Origin: Phycisphaerales bacterium | GTDB lineage: Bacteria; Planctomycetota; Phycisphaerae; Phycisphaerales; UBA1924 | Direction of reading: 5' to 3' | Length of the DNA stretch: 32,013 bases | Assembly (NCBI GenBank): GCA_021732675.1 | Contig: JAKFUN010000169.1 | Span: forward strand, 1 to 32,013 | Shown here: piece after piece, positions 22,036 through 30,560 of the stretch | Position numbering within the stretch: the stretch's first letter is position 1 | How the letters are laid out: every line of letters begins with the position of its first letter | Program-made: the position numbers and the translations under genes | Notes under the pieces: model-generated | The model's input: the letters and a program-made list of their open reading frames with translations, nothing else | The model's database searches: none | What the model was told of the DNA's origin: nothing

Positions 22036-25000
22036 ATGACGAGTCGTTTTCTTTCGGAGTTGCGCCGGCGGGTGCTCGTCCTCGACGGGGCGATGGGCAC
22101 CTCCATCTACGCCCATGACCTCAGCGTCGAGGCCGACTACTGCGGCTGCGAAAACTGCACCGACATTCTCGTCAAGACCCGACCCGACCTCATTCAGTCC
22201 ATCCACGAGTCATTCTTGGCGGTCGGGGCCGACGCGATCGAGACCGACACGTTCGGGGCCAATGAACTGGTGTTGAGCGAGTTCGGCTTGCAGGCCGAGT
22301 GCCGGGCGTTGAACAAGAAAGGGGCGGAGATCGCGCGGGCGGCGTGCGAGCGCTTCAGCACCAGCGACAAGCCGCGATTTGTGCTCGGCTCCATGGGCCC
22401 GGGTACGCGCCTCATCACGCTGGGAAACACCGACTGGGCGGGCATGCTGGCGAGCTATCGCGAGCAGGCCCGGGGACTACTCGATGGCGGCGTCGACGCG
22501 TTCATCATTGAGACCTCGCAAGACCTGCTGCAGGTCAAGTGCGCGATTAATGCGTTGCTAGAGGCCTTGGGCGAACGCGGCAAGACGGCGCTGGACGTGC
22601 CGATCATGGTGTCGGTGACGATCGAGACGACCGGGGCAATGTTGCTCGGAACGGAGATCGCAGCGGCGGCGGCAGCGCTGGCCGAATATCCGATCTGCTC
22701 GCTGGGACTCAACTGCGCCACCGGGCCCACGGAAATGGCCCCGCACGTGCAGTGGCTCGGCAAGCACTGGGGGGCGATGGGGGCGCCTGGTAGGTCGGCT
22801 CTCAGAGCTGACCACGTTGCGGGGGAATCAGAAGTGTCGGCTCGGAGAGCCGACCTACGAAGAGCCGGCCTTCCCCGAGTGGTTTCGGTGGTGCCTAACG
22901 CGGGATTGCCGGTGCTGCACGAAGGGCGCACCGAGTATCCGTTGCAGCCGCAGCCTTTCGTCGACGCGCTGGTCAAGATGGTCGCGCAGAACGGCGTGGG
23001 CATCGTCGGCGGGTGCTGCGGCACCACGCCCGCGCACATCGAGCTGCTGGTCAAGACCGTCGAAGAACAGCAGCGCGAAATGTCGAGGCAAGGCGGCACG
23101 CCGGGAGCCCTCAGCGCGCCCCGCGCGGCCGAAGCGGTGCCCCCCGACGCGGGCGTCACTTCTCTCTATGCGGTTCAGGAATATCGCCAGGACAACTCGG
23201 TGCTCATCATCGGCGAGCGCATGAACGCCTCGGGCTCGCGCGCGTTCAAGAAACTGCTGGAAGCTGAAGATTGGGACGGCATTGTGAGTCTGGCCCGCGA
23301 GCAGGTGCGCCATGATGGGGCCCACGTGCTGGACCTCAACGTCGACTACGCCGGGCGCGACAACGCCCGCGACATGGCCGAGATCGTCAAACGCGTGGTC
23401 CGTCAGGTGAACGTGCCCCTGATGCTCGACTCGACGCAGCCGGCGACCATCGAAGCGGGCCTGCGCCATGCTCCGGGCAAGTGCATCATCAACAGCGCCA
23501 ACTTTGAAGACGGCGAGCACAAGTTCGACGCGATCTGCGCGTTGGCCAAGACCTACGGGGCGGCGTTGGTCATCGGGTCGATCGACGAGGACAAAGAAGC
23601 CTCGATGGCCCGCACGGCGGATCGCAAGCTGGCGATCGCCCAGAGGGCCCTGGAGCGGGCCACGAACGTGCATGGCATGGCCCCCGAAGACATCATGTTT
23701 GACCCGTTGGTGCTGCCGATTTCAACGGGGATGGAGAGCGACCGGCGCAGCGGCCTAGAGACGATCGAGGGCGTGCGGCGCATCATGCAGCGGTTCCCGC
23801 AGTGTCAGACGACGGTGGGCCTCTCGAACTGCTCGTTTGGTTTGAAGCCAGCCGCCCGGGTGGTGCTGAATAGCGTTTTCTTGCACGAACTGCGTGAGGC
23901 GGGTCTCACCAGCGCCATCGTCCACTTCAGCAAGATTTTGCCCAGAAACAAGATCGACCAGACTCAGTGGGACGCGGCCCTCGATGTGATCTACGACCGG
24001 CGACGCGGCGTGGCAGGCGGCACGGTGGTTGGTGGCACCGGTCTCCGGACCGGTGCTTCCGGAGACACCGCTCTGGAGAGCGGTGCCACCAAGGAAGTCG
24101 ACCCGCTGCAAACCTTCATCGGGCTCTTCAACGACGCCACACTGGCGACGACCAAGAAGGAAGCCAAGACCCTGACTCTGGAGGAACGCCTCCGGGCCCA
24201 CATCATCGATGGGGAGAAGGAAGGCGTGGCGGAGACGCTGGCCCTCGCCCGCGAGAAATACAAGCCGCTGGACATCATCAATGATCACCTGCTCGACGGC
24301 ATGAAGACCGTGGGCGATCTCTTCGGCTCGGGGCAGATGCAGTTGCCTTTCGTGTTGCAGAGCGCCGAGGTCATGAAAATGGCGGTGGCGATGCTTGAGC
24401 CCTACATGGAAAAGGCCGGGGCGGGGGGCAAGGGCTCCATCGTGCTCGCCACCGTCAAGGGCGATGTGCACGACATCGGCAAGAACCTCGTCGATATCAT
24501 TTTGACGAACAACGGCTACACCGTCCACAACATCGGCATCAAGCAGCCCATCGCGGACATCCTCAAGGCTTGGCGCGAGTACCACAGCGATGCCATCGGC
24601 CTCTCGGGGTTGCTCGTCAAAAGCGTGAACGTGATGGAAGAGAACCTGCGCGAGCTCAACGAGCAGGGGGTCAATGTGCCGGTGCTGCTGGGCGGGGCGG
24701 CGCTCACACGCCACTACTGCGAGGGGCACCTGCGCGGCGTCTACCGGGGCGAGGTCTTCTACGGTCGCGATGCCTTCGACGGGCTGCGCACCATGGACTA
24801 CATCATGGCCGGGCAGACCGCGACGCTGACCGCCGAGATCACGGATCGCCAAGGCAAGCGCACCAAAGCGGAAGAGATGATCCAGCAGACCCGTATCGAG
24901 AAGCTGGCCAAGGCGAATGCGGAGAACCAAGACACGGGCTGGAAGCCCATGCCACAGGCCGGAGAACCGAAGGTTCGCGTTCGCAGTGACGTCGGGATCG

Positions 25001-25872
25001 ACCATGCCCTGCCCAAAGCCCCGTTCTTCGGCACGCGGGTGGTGAAGGGGATCGACCTGGACGAGGTCTATTCGTACATCAACCCGATCGCGCTCTTTCG
25101 CGGGCAGTGGCAGATCAAGAAGGGTGCCTTGAGCGACGCGGCCTACGAGGCCCTTCTGGAAGACCAGATTCAGCCGATCTTTGAGAAGCTGAAGGAGCAG
25201 TGCCGTCGCGATGGGGTATTGAAGCCCGAAGTTGTGTACGGCTACTTTCCGTGCAACAGCGATGGGGATGATCTGGTTATCTGGGCACCGGAGGGGAACT
25301 CGGCGGGGACCGCCTTGCCACCCAATACTGCGCCACCCGCGGCCAAGCTTCCTGCGGGCGTGCCATCTCGGCGCGAGCTCGAACGCTTCACCTTCCCGCG
25401 TCAGGCCGACAAGCGCCGCCTGTGCATTTCCGATTACTTCCGCCCAATCTCCAGCGGCCAGACCGACGTCATCGGTCTGCACTGCGTCACCGTCGGCACC
25501 GCCGCCAGTGAAGCGGCCCAGGCGCTCTTCAAGGCCAATCGCTATACGGATTACCTCTACCTGCACGGCCTAGGCGTGGAAACCGCCGAAGCCCTCGCCG
25601 AGTTCTGGCACAAGCGCATGCGTCAAGAGCTTGGTATCGCTGGCGAAGATTCGCCCGCGATCAAAGGCCTTTTCACGCAGCACTACCAGGGCAGCCGCTA
25701 CAGCTTTGGGTATCCGGCGTGCCCGAACATGAGTGACCAGGAAAAGCTCTTCCGGTTGCTGGATCCGTCGCGCATCGGCTGTCACCTGACCGAGAACTGG
25801 CAGATCGACCCCGAGCAGAGCACCAGCGCGATTGTCGTCCACCACCCCGAGGCCAAGTATTTCAACGTCTGA
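22036..25872 (+). CDS. metH: Cobalamin-dependent methionine synthase
   Basis: Makes methionine from homocysteine and methyl-tetrahydrofolate using bound methylcobalamin (1278 aa; E. coli 1227). Domains in order: homocysteine-binding with zinc ligands C227 (LNCATGP), C327 and C328 (GGCCGTTPAH); pterin-binding from about 390 (IGERMNASGSRAFKKLL); cap and B12-binding domain with D810-x-H812-x2-G (GDVHDIGKN) and GLSGLLVKS; and the SAM-dependent reactivation domain (DYFRPISSGQTD, RYSFGYPACPN). Extra length comes partly from two palindromic repeats inserted in frame, of 23 and 20 codons. The essential motifs are intact, so the enzyme is probably active. No riboswitch was seen directly upstream. Confidence 0.98.
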   Translation: MTSRFLSELRRRVLVLDGAMGTSIYAHDLSVEADYCGCENCTDILVKTRPDLIQSIHESFLAVGADAIETDTFGANELVLSEFGLQAECRALNKKGAEIARAACERFSTSDKPRFVLGSMGPGTRLITLGNTDWAGMLASYREQARGLLDGGVDAFIIETSQDLLQVKCAINALLEALGERGKTALDVPIMVSVTIETTGAMLLGTEIAAAAAALAEYPICSLGLNCATGPTEMAPHVQWLGKHWGAMGAPGRSALRADHVAGESEVSARRADLRRAGLPRVVSVVPNAGLPVLHEGRTEYPLQPQPFVDALVKMVAQNGVGIVGGCCGTTPAHIELLVKTVEEQQREMSRQGGTPGALSAPRAAEAVPPDAGVTSLYAVQEYRQDNSVLIIGERMNASGSRAFKKLLEAEDWDGIVSLAREQVRHDGAHVLDLNVDYAGRDNARDMAEIVKRVVRQVNVPLMLDSTQPATIEAGLRHAPGKCIINSANFEDGEHKFDAICALAKTYGAALVIGSIDEDKEASMARTADRKLAIAQRALERATNVHGMAPEDIMFDPLVLPISTGMESDRRSGLETIEGVRRIMQRFPQCQTTVGLSNCSFGLKPAARVVLNSVFLHELREAGLTSAIVHFSKILPRNKIDQTQWDAALDVIYDRRRGVAGGTVVGGTGLRTGASGDTALESGATKEVDPLQTFIGLFNDATLATTKKEAKTLTLEERLRAHIIDGEKEGVAETLALAREKYKPLDIINDHLLDGMKTVGDLFGSGQMQLPFVLQSAEVMKMAVAMLEPYMEKAGAGGKGSIVLATVKGDVHDIGKNLVDIILTNNGYTVHNIGIKQPIADILKAWREYHSDAIGLSGLLVKSVNVMEENLRELNEQGVNVPVLLGGAALTRHYCEGHLRGVYRGEVFYGRDAFDGLRTMDYIMAGQTATLTAEITDRQGKRTKAEEMIQQTRIEKLAKANAENQDTGWKPMPQAGEPKVRVRSDVGIDHALPKAPFFGTRVVKGIDLDEVYSYINPIALFRGQWQIKKGALSDAAYEALLEDQIQPIFEKLKEQCRRDGVLKPEVVYGYFPCNSDGDDLVIWAPEGNSAGTALPPNTAPPAAKLPAGVPSRRELERFTFPRQADKRRLCISDYFRPISSGQTDVIGLHCVTVGTAASEAAQALFKANRYTDYLYLHGLGVETAEALAEFWHKRMRQELGIAGEDSPAIKGLFTQHYQGSRYSFGYPACPNMSDQEKLFRLLDPSRIGCHLTENWQIDPEQSTSAIVVHHPEAKYFNV
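22790..22858. repeat. Palindromic repeat in metH, copy 1
   Basis: A 69-bp element with 14-bp perfect terminal inverted repeats (GTAGGTCGGCTCTC ... GAGAGCCGACCTAC) that also folds as two hairpins, GGTCGGCTCT-c-AGAGCTGACC and GTCGGCTC-gga-GAGCCGAC. It contributes 23 codons to the homocysteine domain between GKHW and VVSVVPNAGLP, where other MetH proteins have no such segment. It resembles dispersed REP/MITE-like palindromes. No transposase is nearby. Confidence 0.75.
24031..24090. repeat. Palindromic repeat in metH, copy 2
   Basis: A 60-bp element bounded by GGTGGCACCG / CGGTGCCACC and made of two hairpins, GCACCGGTC-tccg-GACCGGTGC and CACCGCTCT-gg-AGAGCGGTG. It adds 20 in-frame codons (GGTGLRTGASGDTALESGAT) in the linker between the pterin-binding and B12-binding domains. 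It has the same two-hairpin design as copy 1 but a different sequence. Confidence 0.78.
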
Positions 25873-25882
25873 GCCGGTCCGG

Positions 25883-26248
25883 TCACTGCCGGCTGGCCAG
25901 GGCCAGCATGATGTCCGGCAGGTTGTGGTCAAACGAACCTCGGGTGAAGACCTGGTCGGCCCCGGCGTCGCGCGCTTGCTGCAATAGGTCTTTGGCCACG
26001 TGGGGGCCGAAGGCCAGTACCCGGATGGGGCGGGCACCCTCCTGAGCGATGGACTTGACCCGGGCAAGCATGGTCATGGCCTCGTCGGGCTTGTCCAGGT
26101 CGAGTAGCAGAGCCGAGACCGGGCTGTCGGCCAGGCGTGCCTCCAGCATCTCCAAGGAACGCACGGGCCGGGCCGGGAGGCCCAGAGAATCGGCGACGCC
26201 TTTGATCTTCGAGGCCCACAAAAGGTCCGCGGCGAGGTACAAAATCAT
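25883..26248 (-). CDS. Degenerate receiver-domain protein
   Basis: Stand-alone CheY-like domain (121 aa). The central strand ends in an acidic residue, ALLLDLDKPDE (D50), matching the phospho-acceptor. However, the acidic pair after strand 1 is missing (MILYLAADLLW), the conserved Thr/Ser strand reads VLAFGPH, and the switch Lys is replaced in VFTRGSF. It is therefore probably a pseudo-receiver that signals by binding rather than phosphorylation, or a diverged homologue. It converges on metH with a 10-nt gap and is divergent from gdhA. No histidine kinase is in the window, and the ATG has no clear ribosome-binding site. Confidence 0.65.
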   Translation of the reverse strand: MILYLAADLLWASKIKGVADSLGLPARPVRSLEMLEARLADSPVSALLLDLDKPDEAMTMLARVKSIAQEGARPIRVLAFGPHVAKDLLQQARDAGADQVFTRGSFDHNLPDIMLALASRQ

Positions 26249-26446
26249 GTGTCATCGTTGGCCGGCTCGTGGCATCAGACCGTCCGCCCCGCACATTCCG
26301 ACCAAGTCGACATGGAAAACGCTTTCATGAGCGAAGAAATGCCTGGGGTGGTACGATGCAGCCCCCGGGGGGTGCGTACGGTGCGTTCATCGGGAGATTG
26401 ACCAGGTGTTCTCCAAGGGGGCACCGAAACACAGGAAGCACGACGA

Positions 26447-27832
26447 ATGAGCAGTGCAACGGCTTCGAAGAAAACAGGGAAGACCGCGGCGGCCAAGTCC
26501 CAAAAGGCTGGCGGTGGCCGCGGGGGCGAGGGCGTTCAGAACAGCCACCCCATCTTTACCGAGCTCGGGTTCTCGCCCGACGCCAACAACCTCTACCGGC
26601 AGACCGTCAGCTCGATGCTCCAGGCTGCGGACTTGATGAACCTTCCGCACCACCTCAAGATCATCCTGGCCCAGCCCAAGAACGAGATCATGGTGCACTT
26701 CCCCGTCCGCATGGATGACGGGGAGTTTCGCATGTTCAAGGGCTATCGCGTTCAGCACAACAACGCGCTGGGCCCCTACAAGGGCGGCCTCCGTTTTCAC
26801 CATGACGTCCACCTCGACGATGTCAAGAGCCTTGCCTTCTTGATGACGATGAAATGCTCGCTGGTGGGCGTCCCCTACGGCGGCGGCAAGGGTGGCATCA
26901 AGGTCGATCCTTACAAGCACAGCAAGAGCGAGATGGAGCGGATCGTCCGCCGCTTCACCGCGGCCATCGCCCACCAGATCGGGCCGGATTACGACATCCC
27001 CGCGCCGGACGTCGGTTCTAACGCCCAGCACATGGCCTGGATCGCCGATACCTACGCCTTTTTGTCCGAAGTTGGTGGTCGCCATCCCGAGGCGGTCATC
27101 ACCGGCAAGCCGGTAGAGTTCGGCGGATCGGTCGGGCGCGAAAAGGCTACCGGCCAGGGCGTCGTCGACACCCTCGCCGAGATGCTCCCCGAGATTGGCG
27201 TCGACATGAAGGGGTGCAAGGTCAGCATCCTGGGCTACGGCAACGTCGGCTCGTGGACCGGGCGGATTTTGCAGGATCGCGGGGCCAAAATCATCGCGGT
27301 CATGGATCACACCGGCGCGATCATGAACGATCACGGGATCGACGCCCACGCTCTGGCGCTGCACACCAGCAAGGTCGGAGGCGTGGCGGGCTTCAAGAAC
27401 GCCGACACGATCGACAAGACCGAGTTTTACTCGACCAAGGTGGATGTCTTTGTGCCCGCCGCCTTGGAGCAGATGATCCAGGAGCCCGAGGCGAAGATGC
27501 TCAACTGCAAGGTGGTCGCCGAGGGCGCCAACGCCCCGACCACACCGGCGGGCGAGCGCGTCCTCGAAGGCCGCGGGATCGAAGTGCTCCCGGCCATTCT
27601 CTGCAACGCCGGGGGAGTCACCGTCAGCTACTTCGAATGGGTGCAGAACCGCACCTTCCAGTCCTGGGATCTGGAGCACGTCGACACCGAGCTCAACAAG
27701 CACATGATCCGGGCAGCCGGACGCGTGCGCGACGCCCGCAAGAAGTACAAGTGCAACCTGCGCACCGCGGCGTATGTCGGGGCGCTGGAGCGCCTGCGAG
27801 CTGCCTACGAGATTCGCGGCTTGTTCCCGTAA
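26447..27832 (+). CDS. gdhA: Glu/Leu/Phe/Val family dehydrogenase (GDH)
   Basis: Amino-acid dehydrogenase, most likely glutamate dehydrogenase, interconverting glutamate and 2-oxoglutarate plus ammonia (461 aa). An Ala/Lys/Gly-rich extension of about 30 residues precedes the fold. The substrate domain has GPYKGGLRFH and the catalytic Lys in PYGGGKGGIKVDP (K148). The nucleotide domain has the Rossmann motif LGYGNVGSWTG, then VAEGANAPTTPAGE and ILCNAGGVTVSYFEW. AGGAAG lies eight nucleotides before the ATG. Coenzyme preference cannot be read safely. A terminator follows directly, so it is likely monocistronic. Confidence 0.93.
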   Translation: MSSATASKKTGKTAAAKSQKAGGGRGGEGVQNSHPIFTELGFSPDANNLYRQTVSSMLQAADLMNLPHHLKIILAQPKNEIMVHFPVRMDDGEFRMFKGYRVQHNNALGPYKGGLRFHHDVHLDDVKSLAFLMTMKCSLVGVPYGGGKGGIKVDPYKHSKSEMERIVRRFTAAIAHQIGPDYDIPAPDVGSNAQHMAWIADTYAFLSEVGGRHPEAVITGKPVEFGGSVGREKATGQGVVDTLAEMLPEIGVDMKGCKVSILGYGNVGSWTGRILQDRGAKIIAVMDHTGAIMNDHGIDAHALALHTSKVGGVAGFKNADTIDKTEFYSTKVDVFVPAALEQMIQEPEAKMLNCKVVAEGANAPTTPAGERVLEGRGIEVLPAILCNAGGVTVSYFEWVQNRTFQSWDLEHVDTELNKHMIRAAGRVRDARKKYKCNLRTAAYVGALERLRAAYEIRGLFP

Positions 27833-27864
27833 GCCCCCTCGCACTCACCCTGAAACCCCACACC

Positions 27865-27890
27865 CGGCGGACCCCCCGCCGTTTTTTTTT
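27865..27890 (+). terminator. Terminator after gdhA
   Basis: CGGCGG and CCGCCG form a 6-bp stem with loop ACCCC, followed by nine T residues. Confidence 0.88.
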
Positions 27891-27928
27891 ATCCAGCCCA
27901 TGCGGGGGGCGCCATTTCGCCGAGCTGT

Positions 27929-28330
27929 TCAGTTGGGGGCCGCGGCTGGGGCTGCGGGCCCGAGCTGATGGCTCACCGGTTGGAGCGATTCAGAATCCGA
28001 AGCGAAGTGCCACGTCCAGGAGACGCCCAGGCGAGAGCCCTCCAGCGTGGCCCCTTCATACGACTTGGGCTCGATGGGAGCGTGGAGCGATAGAGTCGTT
28101 TGCCCTGGGGGCAGAATGGCCGCGTTGAGCGTCTGAGTACCCCGCTTTCCGGACACAACAATGGTCGCGCCGCGGACCAAAGCCCCCGAGTTGTGGATGA
28201 TCACCGTGTTGTCTACAACAGAGACGCGGAGCCCGCCGCCGATTTGAACTGCAACAAACATGAGCCCCGCGAAGAGAAGCACCAGAACGACAACAACAGT
28301 CACGAACGCGGATCGAATCGATACTCGCAT
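27929..28330 (-). CDS. Small membrane-anchored protein, family B (copy B1)
   Basis: Unrecognised protein (133 aa from ATG 28330, AGGAA seven nucleotides upstream; the track's 28414 start is too long). One N-terminal membrane segment, SAFVTVVVVLVLLFAGLMFV, is followed by a predicted all-beta exported domain. Segments VDNTVIIHNSGALVRGATIVV and ATLEGSRLGVSWTWHF match LTIQNSGGKIAAARILI and VTIEGRRLGIPWCWVL of the gene at 30561-30938, so the two are paralogues. The tail is Ala/Pro-rich. It lies downstream of the secreted protein A1 with its own likely promoter. The function is unknown; partnership with the A proteins is inferred from repeated proximity. Confidence 0.72.
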   Translation of the reverse strand: MRVSIRSAFVTVVVVLVLLFAGLMFVAVQIGGGLRVSVVDNTVIIHNSGALVRGATIVVSGKRGTQTLNAAILPPGQTTLSLHAPIEPKSYEGATLEGSRLGVSWTWHFASDSESLQPVSHQLGPAAPAAAPN

Positions 28331-28418
28331 ATGGATTTCCTGGGGCTGATCGACCTTCCATCCCTCACCGTTAGCGGGCGCTGCGTGAAAGCCCGTGCCT
28401 GATCGGCTGGACATTGTT

Positions 28419-28424
28419 ATTATA
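28419..28424 (-). promoter_or_regulatory. Candidate promoter -10 box for B1
   Basis: A perfect TATAAT on the minus strand, preceded by TGAG, lies about 80 nt before the B1 start. The -35 region (CGGGCA at 17 bp) is poor, so this is tentative. The 28331-28615 interval shows nothing else. Confidence 0.4.
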
Positions 28425-28615
28425 CTCAGGGTCAGGGTTTGTGCCCGGCCCTGGCCCCCCGCGGCCCCTCACCACTTTTGCCGAGGGAACTCGCTTCACG
28501 GGAGGTCATCGCGGGGATTGGTTTCTGACCCGCTCACAGTATGAACCGCCCAATCTTGTGGCACGGGCGTCCCGCCTGGGTCCCTCCATCCCTTCACTTC
28601 ATCCTGTGAGAGGCA

Positions 28616-29353
28616 CTAGTTGTACGCGAGGCAACTTGCCCACGTCGACTGGCCCAGCAACCAGGCCTTCTCGTCGCTGTACCCATCTTGCAGGTTCTGG
28701 GTTGCGAAAAGGCACGCGAACTGGCAACAGAGCTTCTCGATCTCCCTCGAGGCACCAAAGCCAATCGAGATGAACGGCACCGAAAAAAGCGGAACTCCAT
28801 CCGCCCCCGCGCACGTGCAGCTCGCGCCGAATCGCCCCGCGTCGCCTGAAGGTGCTTCCCCAGCGGCCAGTCCCACATTGGGCGAGCTTCGGAGCGATTC
28901 CATCTCCTGGGCGATGCGTTCCGGAGAGACCAGGCTCGCGACCATGAACTGGCGGCTGACACCCTGCGGGCCCGTCAGTTGCACCTTGGAGATGACGACG
29001 CCAACCCACCTGGGAGCTTCATCAGGCGAGTGCAGCTCGGCGAGGGCCAGGCTCCACTGGACCGATCCCACCCCGTCGCGGATGGCGGCAGGAAACTCAG
29101 CCACGACCAGTCGCTCGTCTGCGACGACAAGCACGCCAGCGTTCGCCCCCGTCGCATCTTCCAGCGTCAGCATCCCTCCCGGCACCTCGTAAGCGATATG
29201 CGTCGAGTCGGGGAGGCTGCTTGACACTTCCGCGCGAGTCTCGAGGGCGGGCTCCCGGGACCGATCGACCCCCACCTGGCCATGGGCGAGGGGGGGCACC
29301 ACCATCGAAAGCAACCAGAGGGCGGCTCGAAACGCTGGGAAAGATCGTGGCAT
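28616..29353 (-). CDS. Secreted Cys-rich protein, family A (copy A1)
   Basis: Unrecognised exported protein (245 aa from ATG 29353 with AAGGAG upstream; the track start 29440 is too early). Signal peptide: MPRSFPAFRAALWLLSMVVP...AHGQ. The middle is a predicted beta-rich domain (LTLEDATGANAGVLVV, GSVQWSLALAEL, VGVVISKVQL). The end is cysteine-rich: SCTC, CCQFAC and a final C before LAYN, preceded by EKAWLLGQSTW. It is clearly paralogous to the neighbour at 29737-30471: PAAI(R/N)D, VVIS(K/N)V(Q/R)L, CxC, CCxxxC and AWL(L/V)GQ are shared. Disulfides probably form outside the cytoplasm. No function is assigned. Confidence 0.72.
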   Translation of the reverse strand: MPRSFPAFRAALWLLSMVVPPLAHGQVGVDRSREPALETRAEVSSSLPDSTHIAYEVPGGMLTLEDATGANAGVLVVADERLVVAEFPAAIRDGVGSVQWSLALAELHSPDEAPRWVGVVISKVQLTGPQGVSRQFMVASLVSPERIAQEMESLRSSPNVGLAAGEAPSGDAGRFGASCTCAGADGVPLFSVPFISIGFGASREIEKLCCQFACLFATQNLQDGYSDEKAWLLGQSTWASCLAYN

Positions 29354-29736
29354 CGGAGGGCTCCTTTGAGGACTGGCCGGATGGCGTGCGGTGTGTGTGC
29401 CGCGCCATCGCTGATTCAACCCAACCCCAGCGGAGAGCATGATGACTGAGATTGGTTATCGCAATAGGGACTTTGCTTCACTTTGGCCAAGATGCCGTGT
29501 GCGGCCCGCGTCTTCCCCCTCAATAGAGAAGGCAAATCGGGCAGTCAGCCACCGAACTTCGCGCGAGAACGGCAAGGCGATGTCGAGACTTGAGGGGACG
29601 CTGCCGCGGATGAAGATGGGCAAAGTGCTAAGCGACCAAAACTCTACGGAAAAAGAAGCGCCGGCCATGGCGTGACCGGCTCTCCGAGGAGGCATCGTGC
29701 GAGCGTATTGAAGACGCTCGCGACGAAGACCGACGG
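29354..29736. other. Spacer between paralogues A1 and A2
   Basis: No convincing gene is seen in these 383 nt; the short ORFs on both strands lack family signals. A hairpin GCGAGCGT-attgaag-ACGCTCGC (29699-29721) lies just past the A2 stop but has no T-run on the minus strand. It may mark the end of the A2 transcript or stabilise it. Confidence 0.4.
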
Positions 29737-30471
29737 TTAGGCGCAGAGCATGCAGGTGACCCACACGCCCTGTCCGACGAGCCAGGCTTCGGGGTAGCCG
29801 GCTCCGGTGTGGAGCGAGTTGCACCCGGCCGCGCACGCCAGGCCGCAACAGGCTTCTGCGACCGACGACGTGTTCCGAACTCCGATCACGAAGAAGGGCG
29901 CCCAGAAACGACCACCCAGGGGGCAGGCGGGGCAACTGCAGGAGGATCCCAGGCTGCGGGCGGCATTGGCCTCGGCCGAAGGAACCACTTCGACCCCGCT
30001 GGTGCTGCGAATGGCTTCGATGACTGACCAGGCGGTGTCGTCGGTGATGATGCTGGCCGCGCTGAAGGCGGTCACGATTCCGGCCGCGTCGACCAATCGC
30101 ACATTGGAGATCACGAGCCCAGCCACGATCGGCGAGCTGTCGGGGGTTAGAAGCGTCCCGCGAGCGACCGACCAGGTGACCGTGCCGCTCGCGTCGTTGA
30201 TGGCGGCTGGCAGATTGCTGGCGACCACTTCCTCGTCATTGATCAGGAACGCGCCCGTGGTGGCCCCGCTCGCGCTGCTCAGGGTGAGGGCTGACGCCGT
30301 CGCAAACGACGCCAGATAGGTGGAACTCCCGCAGCTGGCAGTGGGGGAGCCGATCGACACGCCGCTGGGCTGGGCAGTTTGAACACTCCCGACCTGGCCC
30401 AGGGCCAGCGAACTGAGCATCAAGCCCGCAGCCGCACACATCGCCCGAACACAAGCCATTGAGAATCGCAT
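29737..30471 (-). CDS. Secreted Cys-rich protein, family A (copy A2)
   Basis: Paralogue of A1 (244 aa from ATG 30471, AGGAG eight nucleotides upstream). Signal peptide: MRFSMACVRAMCAAAGLMLSS...LALGQ. The beta-rich middle includes LTLSSASGATTGAFLIN, GTVTWSVARGTLL and VAGLVISNVRLVD. The C-terminal module has CSCPAC, CCGLACAAGC and ends EAWLVGQGVWVTCMLCA, with more cysteines than A1. The six cysteines common to both copies (CxC, CCxxxC, one near the end) suggest a conserved disulfide core. It lies 89 nt after family-B gene B2 on the same strand and is probably co-transcribed with it. The function is unknown. Confidence 0.75.
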   Translation of the reverse strand: MRFSMACVRAMCAAAGLMLSSLALGQVGSVQTAQPSGVSIGSPTASCGSSTYLASFATASALTLSSASGATTGAFLINDEEVVASNLPAAINDASGTVTWSVARGTLLTPDSSPIVAGLVISNVRLVDAAGIVTAFSAASIITDDTAWSVIEAIRSTSGVEVVPSAEANAARSLGSSCSCPACPLGGRFWAPFFVIGVRNTSSVAEACCGLACAAGCNSLHTGAGYPEAWLVGQGVWVTCMLCA

Positions 30472-30560
30472 GCACAGATCTCCTGGTCGCAAGAGGCGTG
30501 CCGCCCAAGTTCACACGAGCCTGGGCCGCACGCGAAAAGACAGCGGGTGAATGTCATACA

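Noticed and set aside
23755-25566. 603-aa ORF antisense to metH, and 485-aa ORF antisense to gdhA (26387-27844)
   Set aside because: Shadow frames of strongly conserved genes; no recognisable motifs of their own.
29439-29675. 78-aa plus-strand ORF between A1 and A2
   Set aside because: No ribosome-binding site, signal or family feature; composition looks noncoding.
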